Assembly: GCA_947085815.1 (NCBI GenBank)
Contig: CAMTXU010000010.1
Location: 1 to 64,000 of the forward strand
DNA: 64,000 bases
Reading direction: 5' to 3'
Origin: Fen-1258 sp947085815
GTDB taxonomy: Bacteria > Bacteroidota > Ignavibacteria > Ignavibacteriales > Melioribacteraceae
Shown: positions 14,892-23,259 of the stretch, in pieces
How the letters are laid out: every line of letters begins with the position of its first letter
Position numbering within the stretch: position 1 is the stretch's first letter
Position numbers and translations under genes: made by a program
Notes under the pieces: generated by a model
Database searches by the model: none
The model's input: the letters and a program-made list of their open reading frames with translations, nothing else
What the model was told of the DNA's origin: nothing

Positions 14892-16292
14892 ATGAAAATT
14901 GACGACGAACCCAAAATGATCCAACTTTTAAAAACCAGCGAAGTTATTACCAAAATAGAAATACTAGAGCAACTAATCGAGAAAGAGTTATCGCCCGAAA
15001 TGTGCGCATCTATTTCCGATCTAATTACGGCTGAGGATAAGGGTTTGCGAAATGCCGTAACATACCTCATTAAAAATAATCGTAATCCAAATTTCCCGGA
15101 ATTAATTTCAAAATTTGTTACTTCCCCGGATTTGTCCGTCCGTAACCTGGCGGGTGAAATATTAATCGCTCTCGGTCCTTTATCAGTAGAGCCCCTTGTA
15201 AACTTTAATCACCAGGATGATAACGATACATTAAAATTTATAATCGACATTCTAAGTTTAATCCGCGATCAACGTGCGTCATTATTCATTATGGGAATTC
15301 TGAGCAGCTCGGATGACGACAATGTTGTGATGGCATGTTTAGAAGCGCTTGGCAATATCAGTCTAGAAAGTGCTATAGAAGTTTTAATTCTTTTTTATGA
15401 TAGAAACGAGTTGTACAAACCGACAGTTGTTGAAGCACTCGGTAAAATTGGTTCTAAGGTAGCGTTGGATTTTTTAATTGAAAGATTTCCGACTGAAGAT
15501 GAACTGACTAAGTATTCGATCTTGGAGAGCTTGGGTTCGCTTGGTGATATGAACACATTTTATTTTCTTCTTGAACAGATGTCTGAAATTAACGGTCCCA
15601 TGGTGCTTCCACTTATTATGTCTCTTTCGGCGCTAAAAGAAAAGTGTTATCTAGATATTCCCTTCGATAACCGGATGAAAAACCTGCTGCTTTATACAAT
15701 AGCGGAAGGTACGCCCGAACATAAAAAAACGGCATTTAATCTGATTGATACGTTTGATGATAAAGATATCCTTAGTGCAAGCCTGAGCCTGCTTGGGGAA
15801 GATTTCGAACTTGACGATATGATCCGGTCTAAAATATTCAGGAATCCGGATTTTATTTATCAAGAAATTTCCAGACTGCTTAATCAAAATCCTGCTAACC
15901 TTAAACAAGTTCTCGAACTGTTCCTATCTACTATGAACTATGTTAGAGATTTCGGTATGCAGTTAAACATAAGTATGATGGATGCGAGAAGCGCAGTACA
16001 TTCTGTAAGCGGATTCTTAAACCATCATGATGAAGAAGTTAGAAGAACGGCGATGGAAATATTATTTGAGCTCGATCAAGAAAGCGCACTTCTTTTTGTA
16101 GATGTTATGACGAACGATGAGAATAATTGGAATCGCTTACGGCTCTTAGAGATAGTTGAAAATATACCGGGAGAGGGATTCAATTTTGTCATTCAAAAAT
16201 TATTGAATGACGAAGACGAAATGATTCGCGAAAGAGCGGTGTATGCGGCAGGCATCAATAACATTAATCAGTTATCCACAAATGCGAACTGA
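14892..16292 (+). CDS. HEAT-repeat protein of the chemotaxis operon
   Basis: Cytoplasmic alpha-solenoid of 466 residues. Repeating helical pairs of HEAT type can be followed along most of the chain, with motifs such as DLSVRNLAGEILIALG, VMACLEALGNIS, KPTVVEALGKIGSK, SILESLGSLGD and, near the end, DEEVRRTAMEILFEL and DEMIRERAVYAAG. No signal peptide or membrane helix. It starts the operon, five bases before cheR. HEAT repeats bind proteins, so a scaffold or regulator of the chemotaxis complex is plausible, but that is inference; I know of no standard che gene with this design. Confidence 0.85.
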   Translation: MKIDDEPKMIQLLKTSEVITKIEILEQLIEKELSPEMCASISDLITAEDKGLRNAVTYLIKNNRNPNFPELISKFVTSPDLSVRNLAGEILIALGPLSVEPLVNFNHQDDNDTLKFIIDILSLIRDQRASLFIMGILSSSDDDNVVMACLEALGNISLESAIEVLILFYDRNELYKPTVVEALGKIGSKVALDFLIERFPTEDELTKYSILESLGSLGDMNTFYFLLEQMSEINGPMVLPLIMSLSALKEKCYLDIPFDNRMKNLLLYTIAEGTPEHKKTAFNLIDTFDDKDILSASLSLLGEDFELDDMIRSKIFRNPDFIYQEISRLLNQNPANLKQVLELFLSTMNYVRDFGMQLNISMMDARSAVHSVSGFLNHHDEEVRRTAMEILFELDQESALLFVDVMTNDENNWNRLRLLEIVENIPGEGFNFVIQKLLNDEDEMIRERAVYAAGINNINQLSTNAN

Positions 16293-16297
16293 AAACT

Positions 16298-17200
16298 ATG
16301 AATTTAACTCAAAGTCTTAAAAATTCGGATGTTGCTGGGGGCTTCACGCCAAATTCTGTTAAGCCGGCACTTATGTCTGCCCCATTGTTCGAAACTATCC
16401 GGAAATATATATATGAAAATTCCGGCATCTACTTTCAGGATAATAAAAAGTATTTTCTTGAAAGCAGACTGCAGCGAAGAATGAATTTTCTGGGCTTAGG
16501 CAAATTCGAAGAGTATTATGATCTTATTAGGTCGGGAACCTCGGGTGCCAGTGAAAGAAAATATTTCTTCGAAGCCATAACCATCAACGAAACATTTTTC
16601 TTCCGAAATCAACCCCAGCTGGATGTTCTTGCCTCTTCAATATTGCCTGAAATTATAGCTACAAAAACCGCCGCCGGCCGGAATAAAATAAGAATTTGGA
16701 GCGCCGCAAGTTCTTCGGGGGAAGAAGCATATTCTATTGCGATGATATTTCAAGATCTCATTAAACCTCGTTATCCTAACATGGAATTAGAGGTCGTTGG
16801 GACGGACATAAATAACGCCGTTATAGAAACTGCAAATGGCGGAGTTTACCGCGATTATGCTATTCGAAATACGCCCCCTTATTACTTAAAAAAATATTTT
16901 ATACCAAATAATGGGGCATTTGAAATATTACCGGCGATTAAAAAGATGGCAAGTTTCAAATTGCTGAATTTGTATGAAGATGCTTTGATGAAAAACATGT
17001 TCAATTTTGATGTGATTTTTTGTGCTAATGTTTTAATCTATTTCGATCAAGCCTCCAAAACAAAAGTTATTTCCAACTTATATAACTCGTTGAATAAAGG
17101 GGGATATCTATTTATAGGTTATTCGGAAACACTACACGGAATATCAAAAGCATTTAAACTATACAGTTACCCAAATACTGTGGGCTACAAGAAGGAGTAA
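16298..17200 (+). CDS. cheR: Chemoreceptor methyltransferase CheR
   Basis: Transfers methyl groups from S-adenosylmethionine to glutamates of MCPs for adaptation. The 300-residue protein has the N-terminal helical domain (FETIRKYIYENSGIYF at about 31-46, ESRLQRRM near 55-62), ITINETFFFR at 95-104, the cofactor loop IWSAASSSGEEAYS at 133-146, VGTDI, and CANVLIYFD near the end. A 28-residue N-terminal extension precedes the usual start. The C-terminal LFIGYSETLHGI is typical. It lies between the HEAT gene and two cheY-like genes. Confidence 0.96.
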   Translation: MNLTQSLKNSDVAGGFTPNSVKPALMSAPLFETIRKYIYENSGIYFQDNKKYFLESRLQRRMNFLGLGKFEEYYDLIRSGTSGASERKYFFEAITINETFFFRNQPQLDVLASSILPEIIATKTAAGRNKIRIWSAASSSGEEAYSIAMIFQDLIKPRYPNMELEVVGTDINNAVIETANGGVYRDYAIRNTPPYYLKKYFIPNNGAFEILPAIKKMASFKLLNLYEDALMKNMFNFDVIFCANVLIYFDQASKTKVISNLYNSLNKGGYLFIGYSETLHGISKAFKLYSYPNTVGYKKE

Positions 17201-17206
17201 GTCTTT

Positions 17207-17572
17207 ATGAAGAAAGTTATACTCGTTGCAGATGATTCTCCAACGATAAGAAAATTTGTTTCCGTTGCTCTATCCTTAAAAGGGTATGAGATAGTAAGCT
17301 GCTCGGATGGAATGGAGGCAATAGAAGTACTTCCCCTCAAAAAAGTTGATCTGGTAATTACAGATCTAAATATGCCCAACGTTGACGGATATGAACTTAT
17401 CACTTCGATTCGGAGTAACAGCGAATATCATGAACTCCCGATAATTGTTCTTTCTTCGCTCGGCAATACGGAAGATATTCAGCGTGGATTAGAATGCGGG
17501 GCAAACTCTTATCTTGTTAAACCATTTGATCCAAAGCGTGTTGTTTATGAAGTCTCTAAATATCTAAACTAA
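17207..17572 (+). CDS. CheY-like response regulator (first of two)
   Basis: Single receiver domain of 121 residues with acidic pair D9-D10, phosphoacceptor Asp53 (ITDLNMPNVDG), Ser83 and Lys105 (LVKPF). It lacks an output domain and acts by protein contact. It is six bases after cheR. The DLNMP signature is closer to general receiver proteins than to the true motor-binding CheY that follows, so it may act as phosphate sink or with another partner. Confidence 0.88.
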   Translation: MKKVILVADDSPTIRKFVSVALSLKGYEIVSCSDGMEAIEVLPLKKVDLVITDLNMPNVDGYELITSIRSNSEYHELPIIVLSSLGNTEDIQRGLECGANSYLVKPFDPKRVVYEVSKYLN

Positions 17573-17581
17573 AGGAATAAT

Positions 17582-17962
17582 ATGGTACTTAAATTTTTAG
17601 TCGTTGATGATTCGGTAACAATGCGTAGAATTGTTGCCAATTCGTTGAAGACTATAGGACATGATCTCTACGTGGAAGCGGGAGATGGAAGGGAGGCCCT
17701 TACTAAATTGTCAACTGACGATACAATTAATTTTGTAATTACTGATTGGAATATGCCAGAGGTCTCCGGGCTCGAACTTGTCAAGTCGATCCGTTCGAGT
17801 GATAAGTTCAGTAAAATTCCAATTCTTATGGTTACAACTCGTGGATTGAAAGAAGATATTATTGAAGCTCTCGAAGCTAAAGTAAATAATTATGTTGTTA
17901 AACCCTTCACTCCGCAAATATTAAAAGAAAAAATCGAACAAGTCATTAGCTCAGCGGGATAG
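17582..17962 (+). CDS. cheY: Chemotaxis response regulator CheY
   Basis: Single receiver of 126 residues that carries phosphate from CheA to the FliM/FliN switch. Acid pocket D9-D10, phosphoacceptor Asp55 in the CheY-typical TDWNMP, Thr85, and Lys107 in VVKPF. Start ATG 17582 follows AAGGAATAAT. It sits directly before the cheZ-like gene, which supports its role as the motor-binding CheY. Confidence 0.95.
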   Translation: MVLKFLVVDDSVTMRRIVANSLKTIGHDLYVEAGDGREALTKLSTDDTINFVITDWNMPEVSGLELVKSIRSSDKFSKIPILMVTTRGLKEDIIEALEAKVNNYVVKPFTPQILKEKIEQVISSAG

Positions 17963-17973
17963 GGAGAGACAAA

Positions 17974-18642
17974 ATGGAACAAATAAAAAACATGGAAAAT
18001 ATATTTCAAAAGCTCGGAGATTTAAAATCATTCTTCGTCTATGGGCAAAAACTAATACCAATCTTACAGAAGATTTTAACTTTTATGGAAGATACTGTTC
18101 CTCTTTTAGAAAAAGTGAATCAATCGCTTCTTGAAAGTACGAGCAAAATGCCAAAGGCGACAAACCAGATTAACAGCATAACAAATGCAACCGAAACCGC
18201 AACTACCGAAATTCTAGATATCGTTGACGGTATGACTCTTGACATTCAGAATATACAAACAAAACTGGGGTCGCTTAAGAGTAAAACAGGCGAAGATGAA
18301 GATGTAAAATATCTTGTGAAAATGGTTGAAAACATAAGTACAGGGATGATGAATATTACAATCTCTCTTCAAGTGCAGGATATTACCGCCCAGCAGTTGT
18401 CATCGGTAAATCATCTCATCGGATCAATCCAACAAAAACTTGCCGGATTAATATTTGATGTAAAAGATGAGTCTGCCGGTGGTGGCGCAAATACTGATTA
18501 CCAATTTCCGAGAAACACTGCATTTAATGCCGATGCACGATACGAGAAAAATACCGATTCACAAAAATTAGCAGATTCACTCGTCACTGAAAATCAATAT
18601 AATACTTCTCAAAAAGAAATTGATAAATTATTCGCAAAATAA
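17974..18642 (+). CDS. cheZ: CheZ-like CheY-P phosphatase
   Basis: Predicted cytoplasmic phosphatase that ends the CheY signal. The 222-residue protein is almost all helical in its first 160 residues, as in the CheZ four-helix hairpin, and has ISLQVQDITAQQL with Asp136 and Gln140 at the spacing of the CheZ catalytic pair (Asp143/Gln147 in E. coli). A flexible Ser/Asn-rich linker leads to the C-terminal TSQKEIDKLFAK, a CheY-docking type of peptide also found at the FliM N-terminus here (SQQEIDQLL). It lies between cheY and cheA, with its stop overlapping the cheA start by one base. Overall similarity to proteobacterial CheZ is low, so a divergent family member. Confidence 0.82.
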   Translation: MEQIKNMENIFQKLGDLKSFFVYGQKLIPILQKILTFMEDTVPLLEKVNQSLLESTSKMPKATNQINSITNATETATTEILDIVDGMTLDIQNIQTKLGSLKSKTGEDEDVKYLVKMVENISTGMMNITISLQVQDITAQQLSSVNHLIGSIQQKLAGLIFDVKDESAGGGANTDYQFPRNTAFNADARYEKNTDSQKLADSLVTENQYNTSQKEIDKLFAK

Positions 18643-20519
18643 TGAATGAAATAATTCCAAATCCGACTCTCATCGATCCGGACATGAAAGAGATTGTAGA
18701 GAGTTTCCTTGTTGAGTCCAAGGAAATTTTAGAAAAATTAGATTTCGATCTCCTTGAACTTGAAAAGAAACCGGAAGATGCCGAATTGCTTAACCAAATA
18801 TTCCGGTCATTTCACACAATTAAGGGTACGTCCGGTTTTCTTGGATTAGAAAAACTTCCTCACGTAACGCACAAATGCGAAGATATATTGAACAAACTGC
18901 GCAAAGGGGAAGCTAAACTGAATATGAATTTAATGGATGGAATAATTCTCGGATACGACACCATTAAAGCACTCTTGGAAAAAATTGAGACGGTTAAAAA
19001 CGAGGACGTAAATACCGACAGCACAAATTCCGTTCTTGAGCAGTTAATATTTAACATAGAAAGTGGGAACGGTAAATTAGAAACTGTTCCGGCTCAAAAG
19101 GAATCTGCCGAGCCCGCCGCCAAACCTAAAAAAACAAAATCTACAAAAACGAAAATAGTGGAGGCGGAACAGCCGCCGAAAGCGGAACAAAATTTTGTAA
19201 AACCGCAAGTAAGCGAAGTGCCGAAAAAAATAGTTGAATCAAAATATGATGTTGAAAAAAAACCGACTGTTGAAGAGAAGGCTGGAATCGAAAAAAAGAC
19301 AAATGTTGCCGCATCAAGTGCAGACAATTCAATTCGCGTTGATGTAGACAGGCTTGATGCCCTGCTTGATATTGTCTCCGAACTTGTACTTGGTAGAAAT
19401 CGGCTTGCCCAAGTGAATTCAAAATTCGGAGAAGATAACGAGGGATCAAAATATTCAAAAGATTTCGGCGAGGTTACAAAACAAATTGACCTGATGACTA
19501 CAGAACTTCAGCTTGTTGTTATGAAACTGCGCATGGTTAAAATCGGAAAAATATTTAATCGCTATCCTCGTGTTGTTAGAGATCTGAGCAAAGAACTTGG
19601 AAAAGAAGTTGAGCTTATTATCAAAGGTGAAGATACGGAAGTTGATAAAAATCTTATTGAAGAGATCAACGACCCGCTCGTTCATCTAATCCGTAATTCA
19701 GTTGATCATGGTGTTGAAAAACCGGAAACAAGAATCCGCGCGGGCAAAAATCCAAAAGGAACAGTCATTCTCTCTGCCGAACATATGGGCAACAACATTA
19801 TTATTACCATTGAAGACGACGGAAACGGAATTGATCCGGGTATCATTTGCGAAAAGGCAATAGAGAAGGGATTAATAACGCGCGAAAAAGTAAAAGAACT
19901 TACCAGACAAGAGATGATGCAGTTAATTTTTCTCCCGGGACTTTCAACAAAGCAAACTGTGTCAAATGTTTCCGGGCGCGGTGTTGGAATGGATGTTGTA
20001 AAAACCAACGTTGCAAAATTGAGAGGAATAATTAATATAGAATCGGAATTAGGAAAGGGAACAAAGATCATCCTCAAACTTCCATTAACTCTCGCAATAA
20101 TTTCCGGAATGATTGTCAAAATTGATGGAGAGTACCTGGTAATTCCGCTCTACTCTGTAATCGAAGTTATTCGCCCAGACAAAGAGCAAATATATTCCGT
20201 GAATGGAAAACAAGTTATCAAACTTCGCGATTCGGTTCTTCCGCTGGTTGAACTTAATCATCTTCTCTCAGGAAAAATAGATAGAAGTAAGCAGGACGAG
20301 CGTGTGTGTGCGTATATTGTTGAGATTGGTATTGCAGAAAAAAGATACGGATTAAAGGTTGATGAGTTGGTAGGTCAACAAGAGGTTGTAATTAAATCGC
20401 TTGGCTCGTACCTTGGAAAAGTTGAGGGTGTTGCCGGCTCTACTATTATGGGAGACGGAACGATTGTAATGATTCTTGATATCACCGAATTGTTCACAAG
20501 ACTGGAAAGAAATTCTTGA
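18642..20519 (+). CDS. cheA: Chemotaxis histidine kinase CheA
   Basis: Central kinase of the receptor array, 625 residues. HPt domain about 15-115 with phospho-His58 (RSFHTIKGTSGFLG); a Lys/Pro/Glu-rich linker about 150-225 with no clear CheY-binding P2 domain; dimerisation helices from about 226 (VDRLDALLDIVSELVLGRN); HATPase with the N box LVHLIRNSVDHGVE, G1 DDGNGID and G2 GRGVGMDVVK; and a C-terminal CheW-like domain from about 475. The ATG shares its A with the cheZ stop (TAATG). Lacking P2 would lower CheY affinity in textbook systems; two receivers and CheB in the operon are the likely phosphate acceptors. Confidence 0.97.
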   Translation: MNEIIPNPTLIDPDMKEIVESFLVESKEILEKLDFDLLELEKKPEDAELLNQIFRSFHTIKGTSGFLGLEKLPHVTHKCEDILNKLRKGEAKLNMNLMDGIILGYDTIKALLEKIETVKNEDVNTDSTNSVLEQLIFNIESGNGKLETVPAQKESAEPAAKPKKTKSTKTKIVEAEQPPKAEQNFVKPQVSEVPKKIVESKYDVEKKPTVEEKAGIEKKTNVAASSADNSIRVDVDRLDALLDIVSELVLGRNRLAQVNSKFGEDNEGSKYSKDFGEVTKQIDLMTTELQLVVMKLRMVKIGKIFNRYPRVVRDLSKELGKEVELIIKGEDTEVDKNLIEEINDPLVHLIRNSVDHGVEKPETRIRAGKNPKGTVILSAEHMGNNIIITIEDDGNGIDPGIICEKAIEKGLITREKVKELTRQEMMQLIFLPGLSTKQTVSNVSGRGVGMDVVKTNVAKLRGIINIESELGKGTKIILKLPLTLAIISGMIVKIDGEYLVIPLYSVIEVIRPDKEQIYSVNGKQVIKLRDSVLPLVELNHLLSGKIDRSKQDERVCAYIVEIGIAEKRYGLKVDELVGQQEVVIKSLGSYLGKVEGVAGSTIMGDGTIVMILDITELFTRLERNS

Positions 20520-21586
20520 AAGAAAACATCACAGTTTTGATTGTAGACGATTCAGCGTTCATGCGCAAATCCTTATCGATTATGCTTCAGAGTGATCCCG
20601 GAATTACCGTAATTGGTACTGCGCGGGACGGACAAGAAGGGTTTACGCTTGCAAAAAATCTTAAGCCGGATATAATGACTCTTGATATTGAAATGCCGGT
20701 GATGGATGGTCTAACGGCGCTCAAAAAAATTATGGCAGAATGCCCCACCTCTGTTATAATGGTTAGTTCAATTACTACAGAAGGTGCGCAGGCAACTATA
20801 AAAGCTTTGGAACTTGGCGCCGTTGATTTTATACCGAAAGAACTTTCATATGTAAGTGTAAATATCTCTAATATCAGAGAAGATCTGATCTCTAAGATTA
20901 AAGAGATTGTGCGGCAGAAATTATTGAAAGAGAGGTTGTCACGCATCAGAAATGCCGCGCCTACAGCGCCTCCTCCGAAAAGATTAACCAGCGTTATAAA
21001 GCAAATACCCCGCCTCGGTTACAAAGCCGTAGCGATGGGAATTTCTACCGGAGGTCCATTCACGCTTCAAAAAATTTTACCGCTGATCTCGGAAAAAATT
21101 AATGTTCCTATTTTTATTGTGCAGCATATGCCGCCGAAGTTTACAAAAACTTTAGCGGAAAGATTGAACGGAATGTGTTCCCTTGAAGTGAAAGAGGCAG
21201 AAGATTTTGAGCCTGTTAGACCGAACGTAATTTACATAGCTCCCGGCGGCTTTCATATGAAAGTTAAAAGCAATGGCGCCGGTAGAGTTGAAATTAATGT
21301 TTCAAGCGAGCCAAGCAATACTCTACACCGCCCAGCCGTGGATGTTATGATGAACTCCGTTATTGATGTTTATGGCAAGCAGACATTGGGCGTAATAATG
21401 ACCGGAATGGGAAAAGACGGTTGTGAGGCAATTAAAAAATTGAAAGCGTTGGGAGGGCACTCAATTGCGCAAGATGAAGAGAGTTGCGTTGTGTACGGAA
21501 TGCCTAAAGCGATTGTTGATGCCGGACTTGCCGATTTAGTATTGCCGATAGAAAAAATACCTGAGATAATTAACAGAATAATGTAA
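20516..21586 (+). CDS. cheB: Receptor methylesterase/response regulator CheB
   Basis: Removes methyl groups (and deamidates) from MCPs when phosphorylated by CheA. 356 residues: receiver 1-125 with Asp57 (TLDIEMPVMDG), a linker, and the esterase domain from about 168 with the catalytic triad Ser177 (GISTGG), His204 (QHMPP) and Asp301 (GMGKDG). It starts at TTG 20516, overlapping the cheA stop as TTGA; GGAAAG lies 8 bases upstream and no better start exists. It ends the che operon; a repeat element follows. Confidence 0.96.
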   Translation: MKENITVLIVDDSAFMRKSLSIMLQSDPGITVIGTARDGQEGFTLAKNLKPDIMTLDIEMPVMDGLTALKKIMAECPTSVIMVSSITTEGAQATIKALELGAVDFIPKELSYVSVNISNIREDLISKIKEIVRQKLLKERLSRIRNAAPTAPPPKRLTSVIKQIPRLGYKAVAMGISTGGPFTLQKILPLISEKINVPIFIVQHMPPKFTKTLAERLNGMCSLEVKEAEDFEPVRPNVIYIAPGGFHMKVKSNGAGRVEINVSSEPSNTLHRPAVDVMMNSVIDVYGKQTLGVIMTGMGKDGCEAIKKLKALGGHSIAQDEESCVVYGMPKAIVDAGLADLVLPIEKIPEIINRIM

Positions 21587-21616
21587 ACGGTTTTAATGTT
21601 TAGATGAAATTTTTAT

Positions 21617-21729
21617 TTAAGAGCGGTTCTGCCATAGGCATGGCTATGCCATAAAAATATCAATATTCTCTGTCCAGCCTTTGGCTGGATTAAATATTTT
21701 CATTCGATAATCTTTAGAACCGTCCTTAA
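21617..21729. repeat. TTAA-type repeat family C, copy 3
   Basis: Inverted ends TTAAGAGCGGTTCT and AGAACCGTCCTTAA bound an interior that matches the copies at 9200 and 12079, with a palindromic insert CCAGCCTTTGGCTGG in the middle. It separates cheB from the next small gene. Confidence 0.8.
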
Positions 21730-21754
21730 CAAATTGAAATAAGGAGAATTTGCA

Positions 21755-22000
21755 ATGGGTAATCATTTTGAAGATGCTTTATTCAAGGATATTTTTTCCA
21801 AAAATAAATTAAGTACCGGTAACCTCTTAAAATCGAACGACGTTGAAATAAAAGGGACAGCCAAAATTACCGTCGAGGATGATGAAATGGACGGCGTTCG
21901 TGTAATTTTGAAAAAAGATGCAAACGACTCTATCAAAGAGATTAAATTTGTTTGTTCATGCGGTCAAACCAAGTCTATCATACTTGACTATTCTGAGTAA
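21755..22000 (+). CDS. Small CxC-containing protein of unknown function
   Basis: An 81-residue soluble protein. The first 30 residues look helical; the rest alternates in strands, with a closing segment IKFVCSCGQTKSIILDY whose CxC could bind metal or form a disulphide. A strong ribosome site (AAGGAGAA) lies 8 bases before the ATG, and codon use fits its neighbours. It stands alone between the che operon and the flgB promoter. I do not recognise the family. Confidence 0.65.
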   Translation: MGNHFEDALFKDIFSKNKLSTGNLLKSNDVEIKGTAKITVEDDEMDGVRVILKKDANDSIKEIKFVCSCGQTKSIILDYSE

Positions 22001-22077
22001 TAAATAGCATTTGTAGAATATTAGCCACTGCCGAATTACTTCTTCAAAGCATTTCATTAAATTCAACACATTTTGCC

Positions 22078-22093
22078 TGGCATTCGATTTGGG
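22078..22093 (+). promoter_or_regulatory. Sigma-54-like promoter before flgB
   Basis: TGGCATTCGATTTGGG: -24 TGGCA intact, spacing GG-N10, and -12 TTGG instead of TTGC. Predicted start near 22104, 19 bases before the flgB ATG, with AAAGG between as ribosome site. Confidence 0.45.
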
Positions 22094-22122
22094 TAGTTAA
22101 GAATTAAAACTCAAAGGCTAAA

Positions 22123-22518
22123 ATGCCATCATCTGTTAAATTACTTCAAAATCTTCTCGACTATTGCGCGGTAAAAAACAAAACTATCGCAAAGAATATT
22201 TCCAACATTGGAACCGAGAGTTATAAGAGGGAAGATGTTGTGTTCAAAAATTTACTCGACGATAACATCAATTCATTTCTGAAAACTTCCGAGAGTAAGC
22301 ATTTTACCGCTCTTCAGGTAAACAATACACATGATTCAAAATTTGAACAGGTTTACGATGAGAGCGAAAACATGGAGTCCGGTATTAATAATGTGAATAT
22401 AGACAGGGAGATGACCGAATTAGCAGAAAACACACTTCGATACAAATTTGCCGCCAGAAAAATTGGCGATTATTACAAGAGCGTTCAAAATGTTATTAAA
22501 GGAGGAGGTAAATTTTGA
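22123..22518 (+). CDS. flgB: Flagellar proximal rod protein FlgB
   Basis: Proximal rod subunit exported through the flagellar type III system. 131 residues with the N-terminal rod helix (LLQNLLDYCAVKNKTIAKNISN, related to the FlgB ANNIAN motif), the loop TESYKRE, and the C-terminal helix NVNIDREMTELAENTLRYKFAARKI typical of FlgB. First gene of a long basal body operon behind a sigma-54-like site. Length is normal. Confidence 0.94.
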   Translation: MPSSVKLLQNLLDYCAVKNKTIAKNISNIGTESYKREDVVFKNLLDDNINSFLKTSESKHFTALQVNNTHDSKFEQVYDESENMESGINNVNIDREMTELAENTLRYKFAARKIGDYYKSVQNVIKGGGKF

Positions 22519-23018
22519 AAATCTTGGGAAATATGTTCGGCTTGAATTTTAGTTCTCGCGGTATGAGCATTCAAAGAAAAAAAATGGATTTGATCTCTCA
22601 GAACATAGCAAACGCTGATACAGTTCGAACAGAAAACGGTGAGCCGTACAAAAGAAAGTACTTAAAAGTTCAATCCGACCAAAATGAGTTCGTCAAAAAT
22701 TTGTCTACTGAAGGAAAGCTTCTTAAACTCAACACCACGGAAGCAAATCATTTTGCAGTCGCAAATAGTTCTGAAAGTTTTGAAATATCATCCGGTATGG
22801 GAAAAACAAAATTGGATGAGATGACCGACCTCAAACAAGGAGATCTTGTTTATATGCCGGATCACCCGGATGCAAACGAAAAGGGTTATGTAGAGATGTC
22901 AAATGTCAGCATCATTAACGAAATGGTTGACATGATTGCCGCTACGAGGAGTTATGAGGCAAATCTTCAAGCACTTAACTCAGCAAAACAAATGGCTAAA
23001 GATTCTTTGGAGATATAA
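22515..23018 (+). CDS. flgC: Flagellar proximal rod protein FlgC
   Basis: Rod subunit of 167 residues. N-terminal helix with SSRGMSIQRKKMDLISQNIAN, a middle insert, then NVSIINEMVDMIAATRSYEANLQ at the C-terminus, as in FlgC. The start is TTG 22515, backed by a near-perfect Shine-Dalgarno run (GGAGGAGGT) 4-5 bases upstream and a four-base overlap with flgB, so translation is probably coupled. Confidence 0.94.
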   Translation: MKILGNMFGLNFSSRGMSIQRKKMDLISQNIANADTVRTENGEPYKRKYLKVQSDQNEFVKNLSTEGKLLKLNTTEANHFAVANSSESFEISSGMGKTKLDEMTDLKQGDLVYMPDHPDANEKGYVEMSNVSIINEMVDMIAATRSYEANLQALNSAKQMAKDSLEI

Positions 23019-23258
23019 ATGAAAGTTTTAACAAACAGCGTTGGTAATTATCAACCGACTTATATGAAAGCTGCGGCAGCCAACAGAACCGAATTTGCAC
23101 AAAAAATTAACAATGAAAGCATCTCCGTAGCGGAAAAAAATTTTTTTGCAGAGCTCTACCCCGGACGCCGGGAGGAGATAATGAGCTATCAGTTATATAA
23201 CTCGAAAGGGAAAGTCTCCGGTGTACACGTCGGTTCACTTTTCGATAGGAGAGGATAA
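23019..23258 (+). CDS. Small unknown protein between flgC and fliE
   Basis: A 79-residue soluble protein that starts on the base after the flgC stop and ends one base before the fliE start, so it belongs to the rod operon. N-terminal half polar and helical (about 14-40); C-terminal half has an aromatic-rich pattern: NFFAELYPGRREEI, SYQLYNSKGKVSGVHVG, and the ending GSLFDRRG. No signal peptide, membrane helix or cysteine. It is not one of the standard flagellar genes I know. Position suggests a rod assembly factor, chaperone or structural piece; that is inference. Confidence 0.72.
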   Translation: MKVLTNSVGNYQPTYMKAAAANRTEFAQKINNESISVAEKNFFAELYPGRREEIMSYQLYNSKGKVSGVHVGSLFDRRG

Positions 23259-23259
23259 A

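Noticed and set aside
19706..20119. 137-codon minus-strand frame
   Set aside because: Antisense shadow of the CheA ATPase domain.
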